Assembly (NCBI GenBank): GCA_016295145.1
Contig: JAEDLR010000072.1
Location: forward strand, 1 to 8,317
Length of the DNA stretch: 8,317 nt
Direction: 5' to 3'
From: Oscillospiraceae bacterium
GTDB taxonomy: Bacteria; Bacillota; Clostridia; Oscillospirales; Ruminococcaceae
A program made the translations under genes and the position numbers. Of this stretch, positions 1 through 5,380 are shown piece after piece (the stretch's first letter is position 1; every line of letters starts with the position of its first letter). Below the pieces are notes generated by a model. The model was not told the origin of the DNA and did not search any database. It saw nothing but the letters and a program-made list of their open reading frames with translations.

Positions 1-1
1 G

Positions 2-1870
2 GCACAGTATTCCAAATATGTTCGTCCTGGTGATGTTCGTATTGAAGCAACAGAACAGCCTGCGGACAATGTTTTGGTATCCGCTTACAAGGGCAACAAC
101 AATCAGGTGACAATCGTTGCAATCAACAAAGGTTCTGAGGGGTATTCACAGCAGTTTTCTGTAAGTGATGATGCACAGATTACCGATATTGATCGCTACA
201 GAACATCAAGCTCTGAAAACATTGCAAAAACCGAAAATCTGGAATATTCCGGTAACAGCTTCTGGGCACAGCTCCCCGCAGAGAGTGTTTCTACTTTTGT
301 TGTTACGCTGGCTGACACCCCCGTTGAACCAGATGAAAATGGTTACTATTTCCATGACACATTTGAGGGCAATACCTTCAGCTGGGAAGGACACGGCGCA
401 TCTGACGTAACCCTGAGTGGCAGATCTCCTTATAAAGATAGTGAGGCTCTGCTTGTCCAGAACAGAACCGGTTCATGGAACGGTACTCATAAAGCATTGG
501 GTTCCGTATTCCAGGCAGGCCAGGAGTACAGTTTTAGCGTTTGCGTAGAATACCTTGATGGAACTGCGCTCAGTAATGAGTTTCTCTTTTCCATTCAGTA
601 TACAGACCCCACAGGAGAAACCAAATACGGCAGAATCGCTTCCGGCTCTGCGACAAAGGGCAACTATGTTCAGCTTGCAAACACCAATTTCAAGCTGCCG
701 GAAGACGGAAAAGATTTTATCATTTATGTTGAAACTGCAAATGGAACAGACAATTTCTATATTGACGAGGCCATCGGTGCAGTTGCAGGAACAAAAATTG
801 ACGGCCCTGCGGGTATTGTAGTTCCCGAAACGCTCATCTACGGAGATGTGAATCTGGACGGAGTGATTGATGCAATTGACCTGACACTTGCGAAGCGTGG
901 AATGATGTCGGGTGCATTTGAGAATCCGTATTCTGCAAAGGCAGCTGATGTAAACAGGAGTACAGAATTCCTCCAGGATGATATTGAGGAACTAAGAGCA
1001 TTCCTTGTGAAAGAGACGGACGATTTTACAGATCAGACACCTGAAACTCCAAGTTACACAATGGAAGAATACACCAACATGGTTGCTCAAATGGTTGTCG
1101 AAAAAGAACCAGATTCTTCGCATAATGAACAGAATGGCGTTCAGTACGGCACGATACAGTCCGGTAGTTACTACTCCACAACCTGTAATCGCAACAAGCC
1201 TTATAACATTCTTCTCCCTGCTGGTTATTCAACTGATAAGCAGTATCCTGTTCTTTACTGTATGCATGGCTACTGGGAAAATCAGGACAGAATGATTCTG
1301 ACCGGTAACGGCACAATGTACACAAGACAGATTATCGGAAACGCGATTGCAGCAGGCGAAGCGGAAGATATGATCGTCGTATTCCCTTATATTTATTCCA
1401 GTGCTACCCAGGATAGCTGTACAGCGATGGATGACGCAAACAATGCTGCTTATGACAATTTTATCAACGACCTGACGGTTGACCTGATGCCGCATATCGA
1501 AAAGACATACAGCGTCAAGACAGGCAGAGATAATACAGCGATCACTGGTTTCTCAATGGGCGGAAGAGAATCCCTCCTGATCGGAATGAAGCGTCCGGAT
1601 CTGTTTGGCTATGTTGGCGCTATCTGTCCTGCTCCGGGTGTTACAGGTGCTTTCAAGTGGAACAGTGACGAAGAAGCACCGCATCTCCTGTTTATTACAG
1701 CAGGCAGCAACGACACGGTAGTTTACTCCAATCCTGAAACATATCATAACAACTTCGCTAATAACGGTGTTCCTCACATCTGGCATTATGTCAACGGAGG
1801 ATACCACGGCGATAACTCCATCCATGCTCACATCTATAATTTCGTGAGAGGCATATTCAAGGCGGCTTGA
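2..1870 (+). CDS. Cellulosomal xylanolytic enzyme, C-terminal part: GH30 tail - CBM22 - dockerin - CE1 esterase (5'-truncated)
   Basis: The reading frame is open from base 2, so the gene begins outside the window; the TTG at 74 is an internal codon. Numbering from base 2 gives 622 residues. Residues 1 to about 104 resemble the last strands of the GH30 beta-sandwich (YSKYVRPGDVRIEAT, then VTIVAINKG). Residues about 113-264 look like a CBM22 xylan-binding module. Residues 280-338 are a type I dockerin whose first loop has canonical calcium ligands D282, N284, D286, D290 and D293; the second loop is degenerate. Residues about 354-622 are a CE1 alpha/beta-hydrolase (feruloyl or acetyl-xylan esterase) with nucleophile S518 in GFSMGG, D571 in AGSND and H602 in GGYHGD. 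The expected role is extracellular: the glycosidase cuts glucuronoxylan while the esterase removes ester side groups, with docking to a scaffoldin cohesin. The GH30 assignment rests on only the C-terminal strands, and the ester type is not decided by sequence alone. Confidence 0.9.
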   Translation, partial: AQYSKYVRPGDVRIEATEQPADNVLVSAYKGNNNQVTIVAINKGSEGYSQQFSVSDDAQITDIDRYRTSSSENIAKTENLEYSGNSFWAQLPAESVSTFVVTLADTPVEPDENGYYFHDTFEGNTFSWEGHGASDVTLSGRSPYKDSEALLVQNRTGSWNGTHKALGSVFQAGQEYSFSVCVEYLDGTALSNEFLFSIQYTDPTGETKYGRIASGSATKGNYVQLANTNFKLPEDGKDFIIYVETANGTDNFYIDEAIGAVAGTKIDGPAGIVVPETLIYGDVNLDGVIDAIDLTLAKRGMMSGAFENPYSAKAADVNRSTEFLQDDIEELRAFLVKETDDFTDQTPETPSYTMEEYTNMVAQMVVEKEPDSSHNEQNGVQYGTIQSGSYYSTTCNRNKPYNILLPAGYSTDKQYPVLYCMHGYWENQDRMILTGNGTMYTRQIIGNAIAAGEAEDMIVVFPYIYSSATQDSCTAMDDANNAAYDNFINDLTVDLMPHIEKTYSVKTGRDNTAITGFSMGGRESLLIGMKRPDLFGYVGAICPAPGVTGAFKWNSDEEAPHLLFITAGSNDTVVYSNPETYHNNFANNGVPHIWHYVNGGYHGDNSIHAHIYNFVRGIFKAA

Positions 1871-1884
1871 TCTCTGCCTGAAGC

Positions 1885-1925
1885 AAAAAGGGCTGAAGTC
1901 TGAAAACAAGACTTCAGCCCTTTTT
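1885..1925 (+). terminator. Rho-independent terminator of the xylanase-esterase gene
   Basis: A perfect 17-bp inverted repeat (1885-1901 with 1909-1925) encloses a 7-base loop, GAAAACA. The core is GGGCTGAAGTCT, the upstream arm starts with five A and the downstream arm ends in five T. It begins 14 bases after the stop codon. Because the A and T tracts are symmetric it could also stop leftward transcripts. Confidence 0.93.
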
Positions 1926-1997
1926 ATCGTTTGCCTGGAATGGGCGGTAACCGGTTGGGTCAATCAAGATTTGTATAGGACGAATTCAGCGACATTC

Positions 1998-2026
1998 TTT
2001 ACTTTCTGGAGAAGATATGGTATAAT
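1998..2026 (+). promoter_or_regulatory. Strong sigma-A promoter with extended -10, no evident gene downstream
   Basis: The -35 is TTTACT (1998-2003), followed by a 17-base spacer and a perfect TATAAT (2021-2026) preceded by TGG, an extended -10. Transcription would start near 2033 and run into the thiC terminator region and then antisense to thiC. No gene with a ribosome binding site follows, so this could drive a small or antisense RNA, or be a remnant. Confidence 0.6.
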
Positions 2027-2070
2027 TGATTGATTTTGCAGTCGATGATCTGCCAGAATCACCAATATGT

Positions 2071-2108
2071 GCAAAAAGCCATGCAGTCAATGAAAACTGC
2101 ATGGCTTT
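2071..2108 (-). terminator. Rho-independent terminator of thiC
   Basis: A perfect 12-bp inverted repeat, AAAGCCATGCAG (2075-2086) with CTGCATGGCTTT (2097-2108), has a 10-base loop. Read leftward, the second arm runs into TTTTTGC, the expected U-tract. Read rightward, the tail is TTTCAG, a poor terminator. It lies about 130 bases beyond the thiC stop codon, leaving a 3' untranslated region of that size. Confidence 0.85.
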
Positions 2109-2235
2109 CAGTTGCCCAAAGGCTTTGCGGAAAGTGTCCCCTATTGCAAACTCGATTCGGCTGGATGATCTGGAAAGGCTATGGCACTTCCGGTCATGAT
2201 ATCAGAAATGCCTTTTGAGATGGTGCATGATCTGC

Positions 2236-3534
2236 TCACAGAATATCAATATATTCGCCTTCCAGTGCCTTGTTCATGCTTCTGACCGCACAGAATTTCC
2301 CGCACATAGAGCAGCTTTCTTCTATTTCAGGTTTTCTTTCGTCACGAATTCTCTTGGCAGTTTCAGGATCAATCGAACACGCCCACTGCTTGTCCCAATC
2401 AAAGGTTCTGCGTGCATCTGCCATCTGATCGTCAATATCTCTTGCGTGGGGAATATGCTTTGCAATATCAGCAGCATGTGCGGCAATTTTAGAGGCGATA
2501 ATCCCCTGCTTGACATCATCGACATTGGGCAGTGCAAGATGTTCTGCAGGTGTCACATAGCAAAGGAATGCAGCACCTGCGGCAGCCGCAACCGCGCCGC
2601 CAATTGCAGAAGTGATATGATCATAACCCGGTGCAATATCTGTCACAAGGGGGCCGAGCACATAGAACGGTGCCCCCATACAAACGGTCTGTTGAATTTT
2701 CATGTTGGCTTCAATCTGATCCAGAGGCATATGACCGGGACCTTCAATCATCACCTGCACATCCTTTGCCCATGCGCGCTTTGTCAACTCGCCAAGACGA
2801 ACCAGTTCCTCAATCTGACAGACATCACTGGCATCGGCAAGGCAGCCGGGGCGGCAAGCATCACCCAGTGAAATCGTTACATCATATTCGCGACAGATTT
2901 CAAGAATCTCATCAAAATACTCATAAAAAGGATTCTCATTGCCGGTCATACTCATCCATGCAAAAACCAGAGAACCGCCACGGGAAACAATATTCATCTT
3001 CCGCTTATGCTGCCGGATCTGTTCAATGGTCTTTCGGGTGATGCCGCAATGGAGCGTCACAAAATCCACACCGTCTTCTGCATGGAGGCGCACCACATCA
3101 ATAAAATCCTTTGCTGTCAGCGTTGCAAGATCACGCTGATAGTGAATTACGCTATCATACACCGGAACGGTACCGATCATGGCAGGGCACTGTGCAGCAA
3201 GTTTCTGTCGGAAAGGCTGTGTATTGCCGTGGGAAGAAAGATCCATGATGGCCTCTGCGCCCATATTCACCGCAGCCATCACCTTTTCCATTTCCATATC
3301 ATAATCCTTGCAATCTCTGGAAACACCAAGATTCACATTGATTTTCGTGCGGAGCATTGAGCCAACACCGTTTGGATCCAGGCATTTATGCAGCCGGTTG
3401 GCACAAATTGCCACCTGGCCCTTTGCAACCAGTTCACGAATTTCCTCTGCTGTACGATACTCTTTCTTTGCAACAGCTTCCATTTCCTTGGTGATAATCC
3501 CTTTTCTTGCCGCTTCCATTTGTGTTTTGTACAT
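2236..3534 (-). CDS. thiC: Phosphomethylpyrimidine synthase ThiC (HMP-P synthase)
   Basis: A cytoplasmic radical-SAM enzyme that rearranges aminoimidazole ribotide into 4-amino-5-hydroxymethyl-2-methylpyrimidine phosphate, the pyrimidine half of thiamin. Its 432 residues match the compact form of anaerobes, lacking the N-terminal extension of the E. coli protein. Family blocks are seen throughout: SSHGNTQPFR near residue 100, ISLGDACRPGCLADASD near 221, EGPGHMPLDQIEAN near 264, and PFYVLGPLVTDIAPGYDHI near 289. The C-terminal [4Fe-4S] cysteines are C408, C411 and C415 in CSMCGKFC, spaced CX2CX3C rather than the CX2CX4C of the E. coli type. The ATG at 3534 is set by a GGAGG eight bases upstream, and MYKTQMEAARKG is a typical clostridial ThiC N-terminus. 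It is controlled by the TPP riboswitch upstream. No thiD, thiE or thiG lies in the window. Confidence 0.98.
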   Translation of the reverse strand: MYKTQMEAARKGIITKEMEAVAKKEYRTAEEIRELVAKGQVAICANRLHKCLDPNGVGSMLRTKINVNLGVSRDCKDYDMEMEKVMAAVNMGAEAIMDLSSHGNTQPFRQKLAAQCPAMIGTVPVYDSVIHYQRDLATLTAKDFIDVVRLHAEDGVDFVTLHCGITRKTIEQIRQHKRKMNIVSRGGSLVFAWMSMTGNENPFYEYFDEILEICREYDVTISLGDACRPGCLADASDVCQIEELVRLGELTKRAWAKDVQVMIEGPGHMPLDQIEANMKIQQTVCMGAPFYVLGPLVTDIAPGYDHITSAIGGAVAAAAGAAFLCYVTPAEHLALPNVDDVKQGIIASKIAAHAADIAKHIPHARDIDDQMADARRTFDWDKQWACSIDPETAKRIRDERKPEIEESCSMCGKFCAVRSMNKALEGEYIDIL

Positions 3535-3542
3535 TGTTTATT

Positions 3543-3547
3543 CCTCC
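3543..3547 (-). promoter_or_regulatory. Ribosome binding site of thiC
   Basis: GGAGG on the minus strand, eight bases before the ATG at 3534. It lies beyond the attenuator terminator, so control is expected at transcription rather than by masking this site. Confidence 0.85.
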
Positions 3548-3574
3548 ATTCAGCTCACTTCAACAGATGGATTC

Positions 3575-3604
3575 AAAAAAGGAGCTACCGGTTCCGATAG
3601 CTCC
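3575..3604 (-). terminator. Attenuator terminator in the thiC leader
   Basis: Read leftward, GGAGCTATCG pairs with CGGTAGCTCC (10 bp, one U-G pair) around a GAAC loop and runs straight into six T. It sits between the TPP aptamer and the thiC ribosome binding site, the position expected for a riboswitch-controlled intrinsic terminator: TPP bound, transcription stops; TPP absent, thiC is made. Confidence 0.9.
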
Positions 3605-3611
3605 CAATGAT

Positions 3612-3650
3612 GCAATCATATGATGCCTGACAAGTAATTGTAATGATTGC
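3612..3650 (-). promoter_or_regulatory. Spacer hairpin between TPP aptamer and terminator
   Basis: GCAATCAT (3650-3643, minus strand) is the perfect reverse complement of ATGATTGC (3619-3612), giving an 8-bp stem with a long loop. It lies just upstream of the terminator without overlapping it. It may be a spacer helix or part of an antiterminator; its role is not shown by the sequence. Confidence 0.4.
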
Positions 3651-3678
3651 GCCGACTGTTCAGCCTCTGCGCCTAAAA

Positions 3679-3770
3679 GTCGTCACTACCCTGGCATTAT
3701 CCACATCAGGTGATCGGTCTGAGGTCACACAACCCTTTCAGCCTGTGAAACAAGCTCCCATCTGTTCGAC
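3679..3770 (-). promoter_or_regulatory. TPP (THI-box) riboswitch aptamer upstream of thiC
   Basis: Read leftward, the conserved THI-box elements occur in order. GGGAGCTTG and CAGGCTGAAAG form P2 and carry the pyrimidine-sensing element, a variant of GCTGAGA. They are followed by ACCTGAT, GGATAATGCCA and GGGTAGTGA, the pyrophosphate-sensing side. The ends GTCG (3770-3767) and CGAC (3682-3679) can close P1. The position between a promoter at 3780-3808 and a terminator before thiC fits feedback by thiamin pyrophosphate. The exact outer boundaries and the P3 folding are approximate. Confidence 0.93.
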
Positions 3771-3779
3771 AATGCTTGT

Positions 3780-3808
3780 ATTATACCACACTTCCATCAG
3801 AATTGCAA
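3780..3808 (-). promoter_or_regulatory. Promoter of the thiC transcript
   Basis: Leftward TTGCAA (3808-3803), a 17-base spacer, then TATAAT (3785-3780) preceded by TGG, an extended -10. The predicted start near 3773 lies immediately before the P1 strand of the riboswitch, which supports both calls. Confidence 0.8.
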
Positions 3809-3836
3809 GGCATTTTCACAAAGTTTTACAGGCATT

Positions 3837-4397
3837 TCATCTGCACATATCCAGAAAATATGCATGCACAAGAGGAGAAGCATCCAGCTCTGGATGAAAC
3901 GCCAGTGCCAACTGATGATTTTCCCTTGCCGCAACGGCTTTTCCATCCACCTGTGCAAGAATCTCTGCTGTGGACACCTGCTCGATATAGGGTGCCCTGA
4001 TAAAGGTCATGGGGATCGTTCCGATGTCCTTACAAGAGGCGGTCGTATGAAAACTGCCAAGCTGTCTACCATAGGCATTGCGCTTTGCCGTGATGCCCAT
4101 TGTGCCGATGTGCACCGTATCATCTTCCGCAATACGCTCTGCCAGCAAAATCAGCCCCGCACAAGTTCCCATCACAGGCGTTCCACCAAGAATTCTCTCG
4201 CGGATCGGCTGCATGAGATTCAATTCCTGCAATAATTTGCCCATCACGGTGCTTTCGCCCCCAGGCAGAATCAATCCGTCAAAGCTGCATTCCAGATCGC
4301 GCAATTGCCTGATTTCAAATGCCTCTGCGCCACATTCGATCAGTTTCTTCTCGTGTTCGATAAATGCGCCCTGTAAGGCGAGCACTCCGATCCTCAT
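3837..4397 (-). CDS. pdxT: PLP synthase glutaminase subunit PdxT
   Basis: A class I glutamine amidotransferase that hydrolyses glutamine and channels ammonia to PdxS in the 12+12 PLP synthase complex. The length, 186 residues, is normal for PdxT. The N-terminus MRIGVLALQGAFIEH and the LPGGEST oxyanion-hole segment (residues 44-50) are diagnostic. The triad is C79 in GTCAG with H168 and E170 in FHPELD. Its ATG overlaps the pdxS stop by one base (TAATG), and a GAGAGG inside pdxS precedes it by six bases, so translation is probably coupled and gives the expected subunit balance. No terminator is visible between its stop and the thiC promoter, so pdxST transcripts may continue into the thiC leader. 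Confidence 0.98.
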   Translation of the reverse strand: MRIGVLALQGAFIEHEKKLIECGAEAFEIRQLRDLECSFDGLILPGGESTVMGKLLQELNLMQPIRERILGGTPVMGTCAGLILLAERIAEDDTVHIGTMGITAKRNAYGRQLGSFHTTASCKDIGTIPMTFIRAPYIEQVSTAEILAQVDGKAVAARENHQLALAFHPELDASPLVHAYFLDMCR

Positions 4398-5272
4398 TAT
4401 TTGCCTCTCTCTGCCATCAACAAGCTGATTTCATCTTCGTTGATGCCAACCATCGCCTCTCCGAGATCTTCTGATAGTGCTGCCAGCATATTCGCATCGT
4501 TGAAGTTGGTGACCGCCTTAACAATGGCGGCGGCTCTCTTTTCAGGATTGCCGGATTTGAAAATACCCGAGCCAACAAACACGCCTTCTGCGCCAAGCTG
4601 CATCATCAACGCAGCATCAGCAGGAGTAGCCACACCGCCGGCTGCAAAATTTACCACAGGCAGTCTTCCGTTTTCATGCACATACAACACCAGTTCATAG
4701 GGTACCTGCAGCACTTTGGCCTCATGATACAACTCATCGGGCGACATGGAATGAATCTTGTGAATGGCACTTGTCATCATGCGCATATGACGGACAGCCT
4801 GCACGATATCGCCTGTTCCCGGTTCACCTTTGGTACGGATCATGGAAGCACCCTCATTGATTCTGCGCAGTGCTTCGCCTAGATCTTTTGCACCGCATAC
4901 AAAGGGAACATCGAAATTTCTCTTGTTAATGTGATGCTTATCATCTGCAGGTGATAACACTTCACTCTCGTCAATGAAATCAATTTCAATGGCCTGCAGA
5001 ATCTGTGCCTCCGCAAAATGGCCGATTCTGCACTTCGCCATAACCGGAATAGACACTGCTTCCTGTATGCCTCTGATCATTTTCGGGTCACTCATACGGG
5101 AGACACCGCCTGCCGCGCGGATATCCGCAGGAATACGCTCCAACGCCATAACAGCGCAAGCACCTGCGGCTTCGGCAATTTTCGCCTGCTCCGGTGTGGT
5201 AACATCCATAATTACACCACCTTTGAGCATCTGTGCCAGTTCTTTTCCAAGCTTGTAACGATCCGTTTTCAT
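4397..5272 (-). CDS. pdxS: Pyridoxal 5'-phosphate synthase subunit PdxS
   Basis: The synthase subunit of the DXP-independent vitamin B6 route. It builds PLP from ribose 5-phosphate, glyceraldehyde 3-phosphate and ammonia delivered by PdxT. It is a (beta/alpha)8 barrel forming a dodecamer. From the preferred start it has 291 residues, the family length. Diagnostic segments are GGVIMDVTTPEQA (D23), the substrate lysine K80 in AKCRIGH, and the second active-site lysine K148 in IRTKGEPGTG. FAAGGVATPADAALMMQLG, the phosphate-binding region, also fits. Three ATG codons stand in a row at 5278, 5275 and 5272; the GGAGG at 5281-5285 is 2, 5 and 8 bases away, so the third is preferred. It is first in the pdxST operon, divergent from a PdxR-like regulator. 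Confidence 0.98.
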   Translation of the reverse strand: MKTDRYKLGKELAQMLKGGVIMDVTTPEQAKIAEAAGACAVMALERIPADIRAAGGVSRMSDPKMIRGIQEAVSIPVMAKCRIGHFAEAQILQAIEIDFIDESEVLSPADDKHHINKRNFDVPFVCGAKDLGEALRRINEGASMIRTKGEPGTGDIVQAVRHMRMMTSAIHKIHSMSPDELYHEAKVLQVPYELVLYVHENGRLPVVNFAAGGVATPADAALMMQLGAEGVFVGSGIFKSGNPEKRAAAIVKAVTNFNDANMLAALSEDLGEAMVGINEDEISLLMAERGK

Positions 5273-5280
5273 CATCATTT

Positions 5281-5285
5281 CCTCC
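5281..5285 (-). promoter_or_regulatory. Ribosome binding site of pdxS
   Basis: GGAGG on the minus strand within AAGGAGG. Its distance of eight bases favours the third of three tandem ATG codons. It abuts the -35 of the opposite-strand pdxR promoter (5286-5291), showing how compact the region is. Confidence 0.8.
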
Positions 5286-5314
5286 TTGCAATTTTACAGA
5301 TTGTGTGCTATAAT
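5286..5314 (+). promoter_or_regulatory. Probable pdxR promoter
   Basis: Rightward TTGCAA (5286-5291), a 17-base spacer, then TATAAT (5309-5314) preceded by TGC, an extended -10. Transcription would begin near 5321, giving a leader of about 60 bases before pdxR. Its -10 overlaps the -10 of the leftward pdxST promoter. Confidence 0.7.
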
Positions 5315-5341
5315 CATAACACAGAAGTGAGTTTGTCGCAA
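5313..5341 (-). promoter_or_regulatory. Probable pdxST promoter
   Basis: Leftward TTGCGA (5341-5336), a 17-base spacer, then TATGAT (5318-5313), five of six bases of the consensus. The start would be near 5306, with a leader of about 34 bases. A weaker -35 and -10 than the pdxR promoter fit dependence on an activator. Confidence 0.6.
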
Positions 5342-5360
5342 TAATCAATTCTGCAATAAT
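5338..5360. promoter_or_regulatory. Direct repeat GCAATAAT x2, candidate PdxR operator
   Basis: Two perfect 8-base direct repeats (5338-5345 and 5353-5360) are spaced 15 bases start to start. The first overlaps the -35 of the pdxST promoter and the second lies just upstream of it. A related TGCAATTTT occurs at 5287-5295, over the pdxR -35. MocR/PdxR proteins typically bind paired direct repeats beside their target promoter. The assignment to PdxR is inference. Confidence 0.45.
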
Positions 5361-5380
5361 TCATAAGGTCGGTTTTGCGT

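Larger units (their letters stand above)
1926..2235. other. Intergenic region without a convincing gene
   Basis: This stretch separates two convergent transcription units. It contains a near-consensus rightward promoter (1998-2026) and the leftward terminator of thiC (2071-2108). A rightward ATG frame at 2045-2218 (57 codons) has no Shine-Dalgarno sequence and reads straight through the terminator hairpin. A leftward GTG frame at 2141-2239 (32 codons) overlaps the thiC stop as GTGA but also lacks a good ribosome binding site. I support neither as a gene. Confidence 0.6.

Noticed and set aside
74..76. TTG as start of the xylanase-esterase gene
   Set aside because: The frame stays open to base 2 and the upstream residues match the end of a GH30 domain, so the TTG is an internal leucine codon.
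1553..1963. Leftward 136-codon open frame over the esterase domain
   Set aside because: It is antisense to the conserved CE1 domain and runs through the terminator hairpin; no start signal.
2045..2218. 57-codon rightward ORF downstream of the orphan promoter
   Set aside because: No Shine-Dalgarno sequence, reads through the thiC terminator hairpin, and the peptide resembles nothing I know.
2141..2239. 32-codon leftward GTG ORF overlapping the thiC stop (GTGA)
   Set aside because: The overlap is suggestive of coupling, but there is no ribosome binding site at a useful distance and no recognisable peptide.
2215..2871. Rightward 218-codon open frame
   Set aside because: It lies almost entirely antisense to thiC, whose sequence is unmistakable; composition and lack of a ribosome binding site mark it as a shadow.
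3808..3837. Repeated AGGCATTT (3808-3815 and 3830-3837) between pdxT and thiC
   Set aside because: A single 8-base direct repeat, one copy overlapping the pdxT stop; not a hairpin and within chance expectation.
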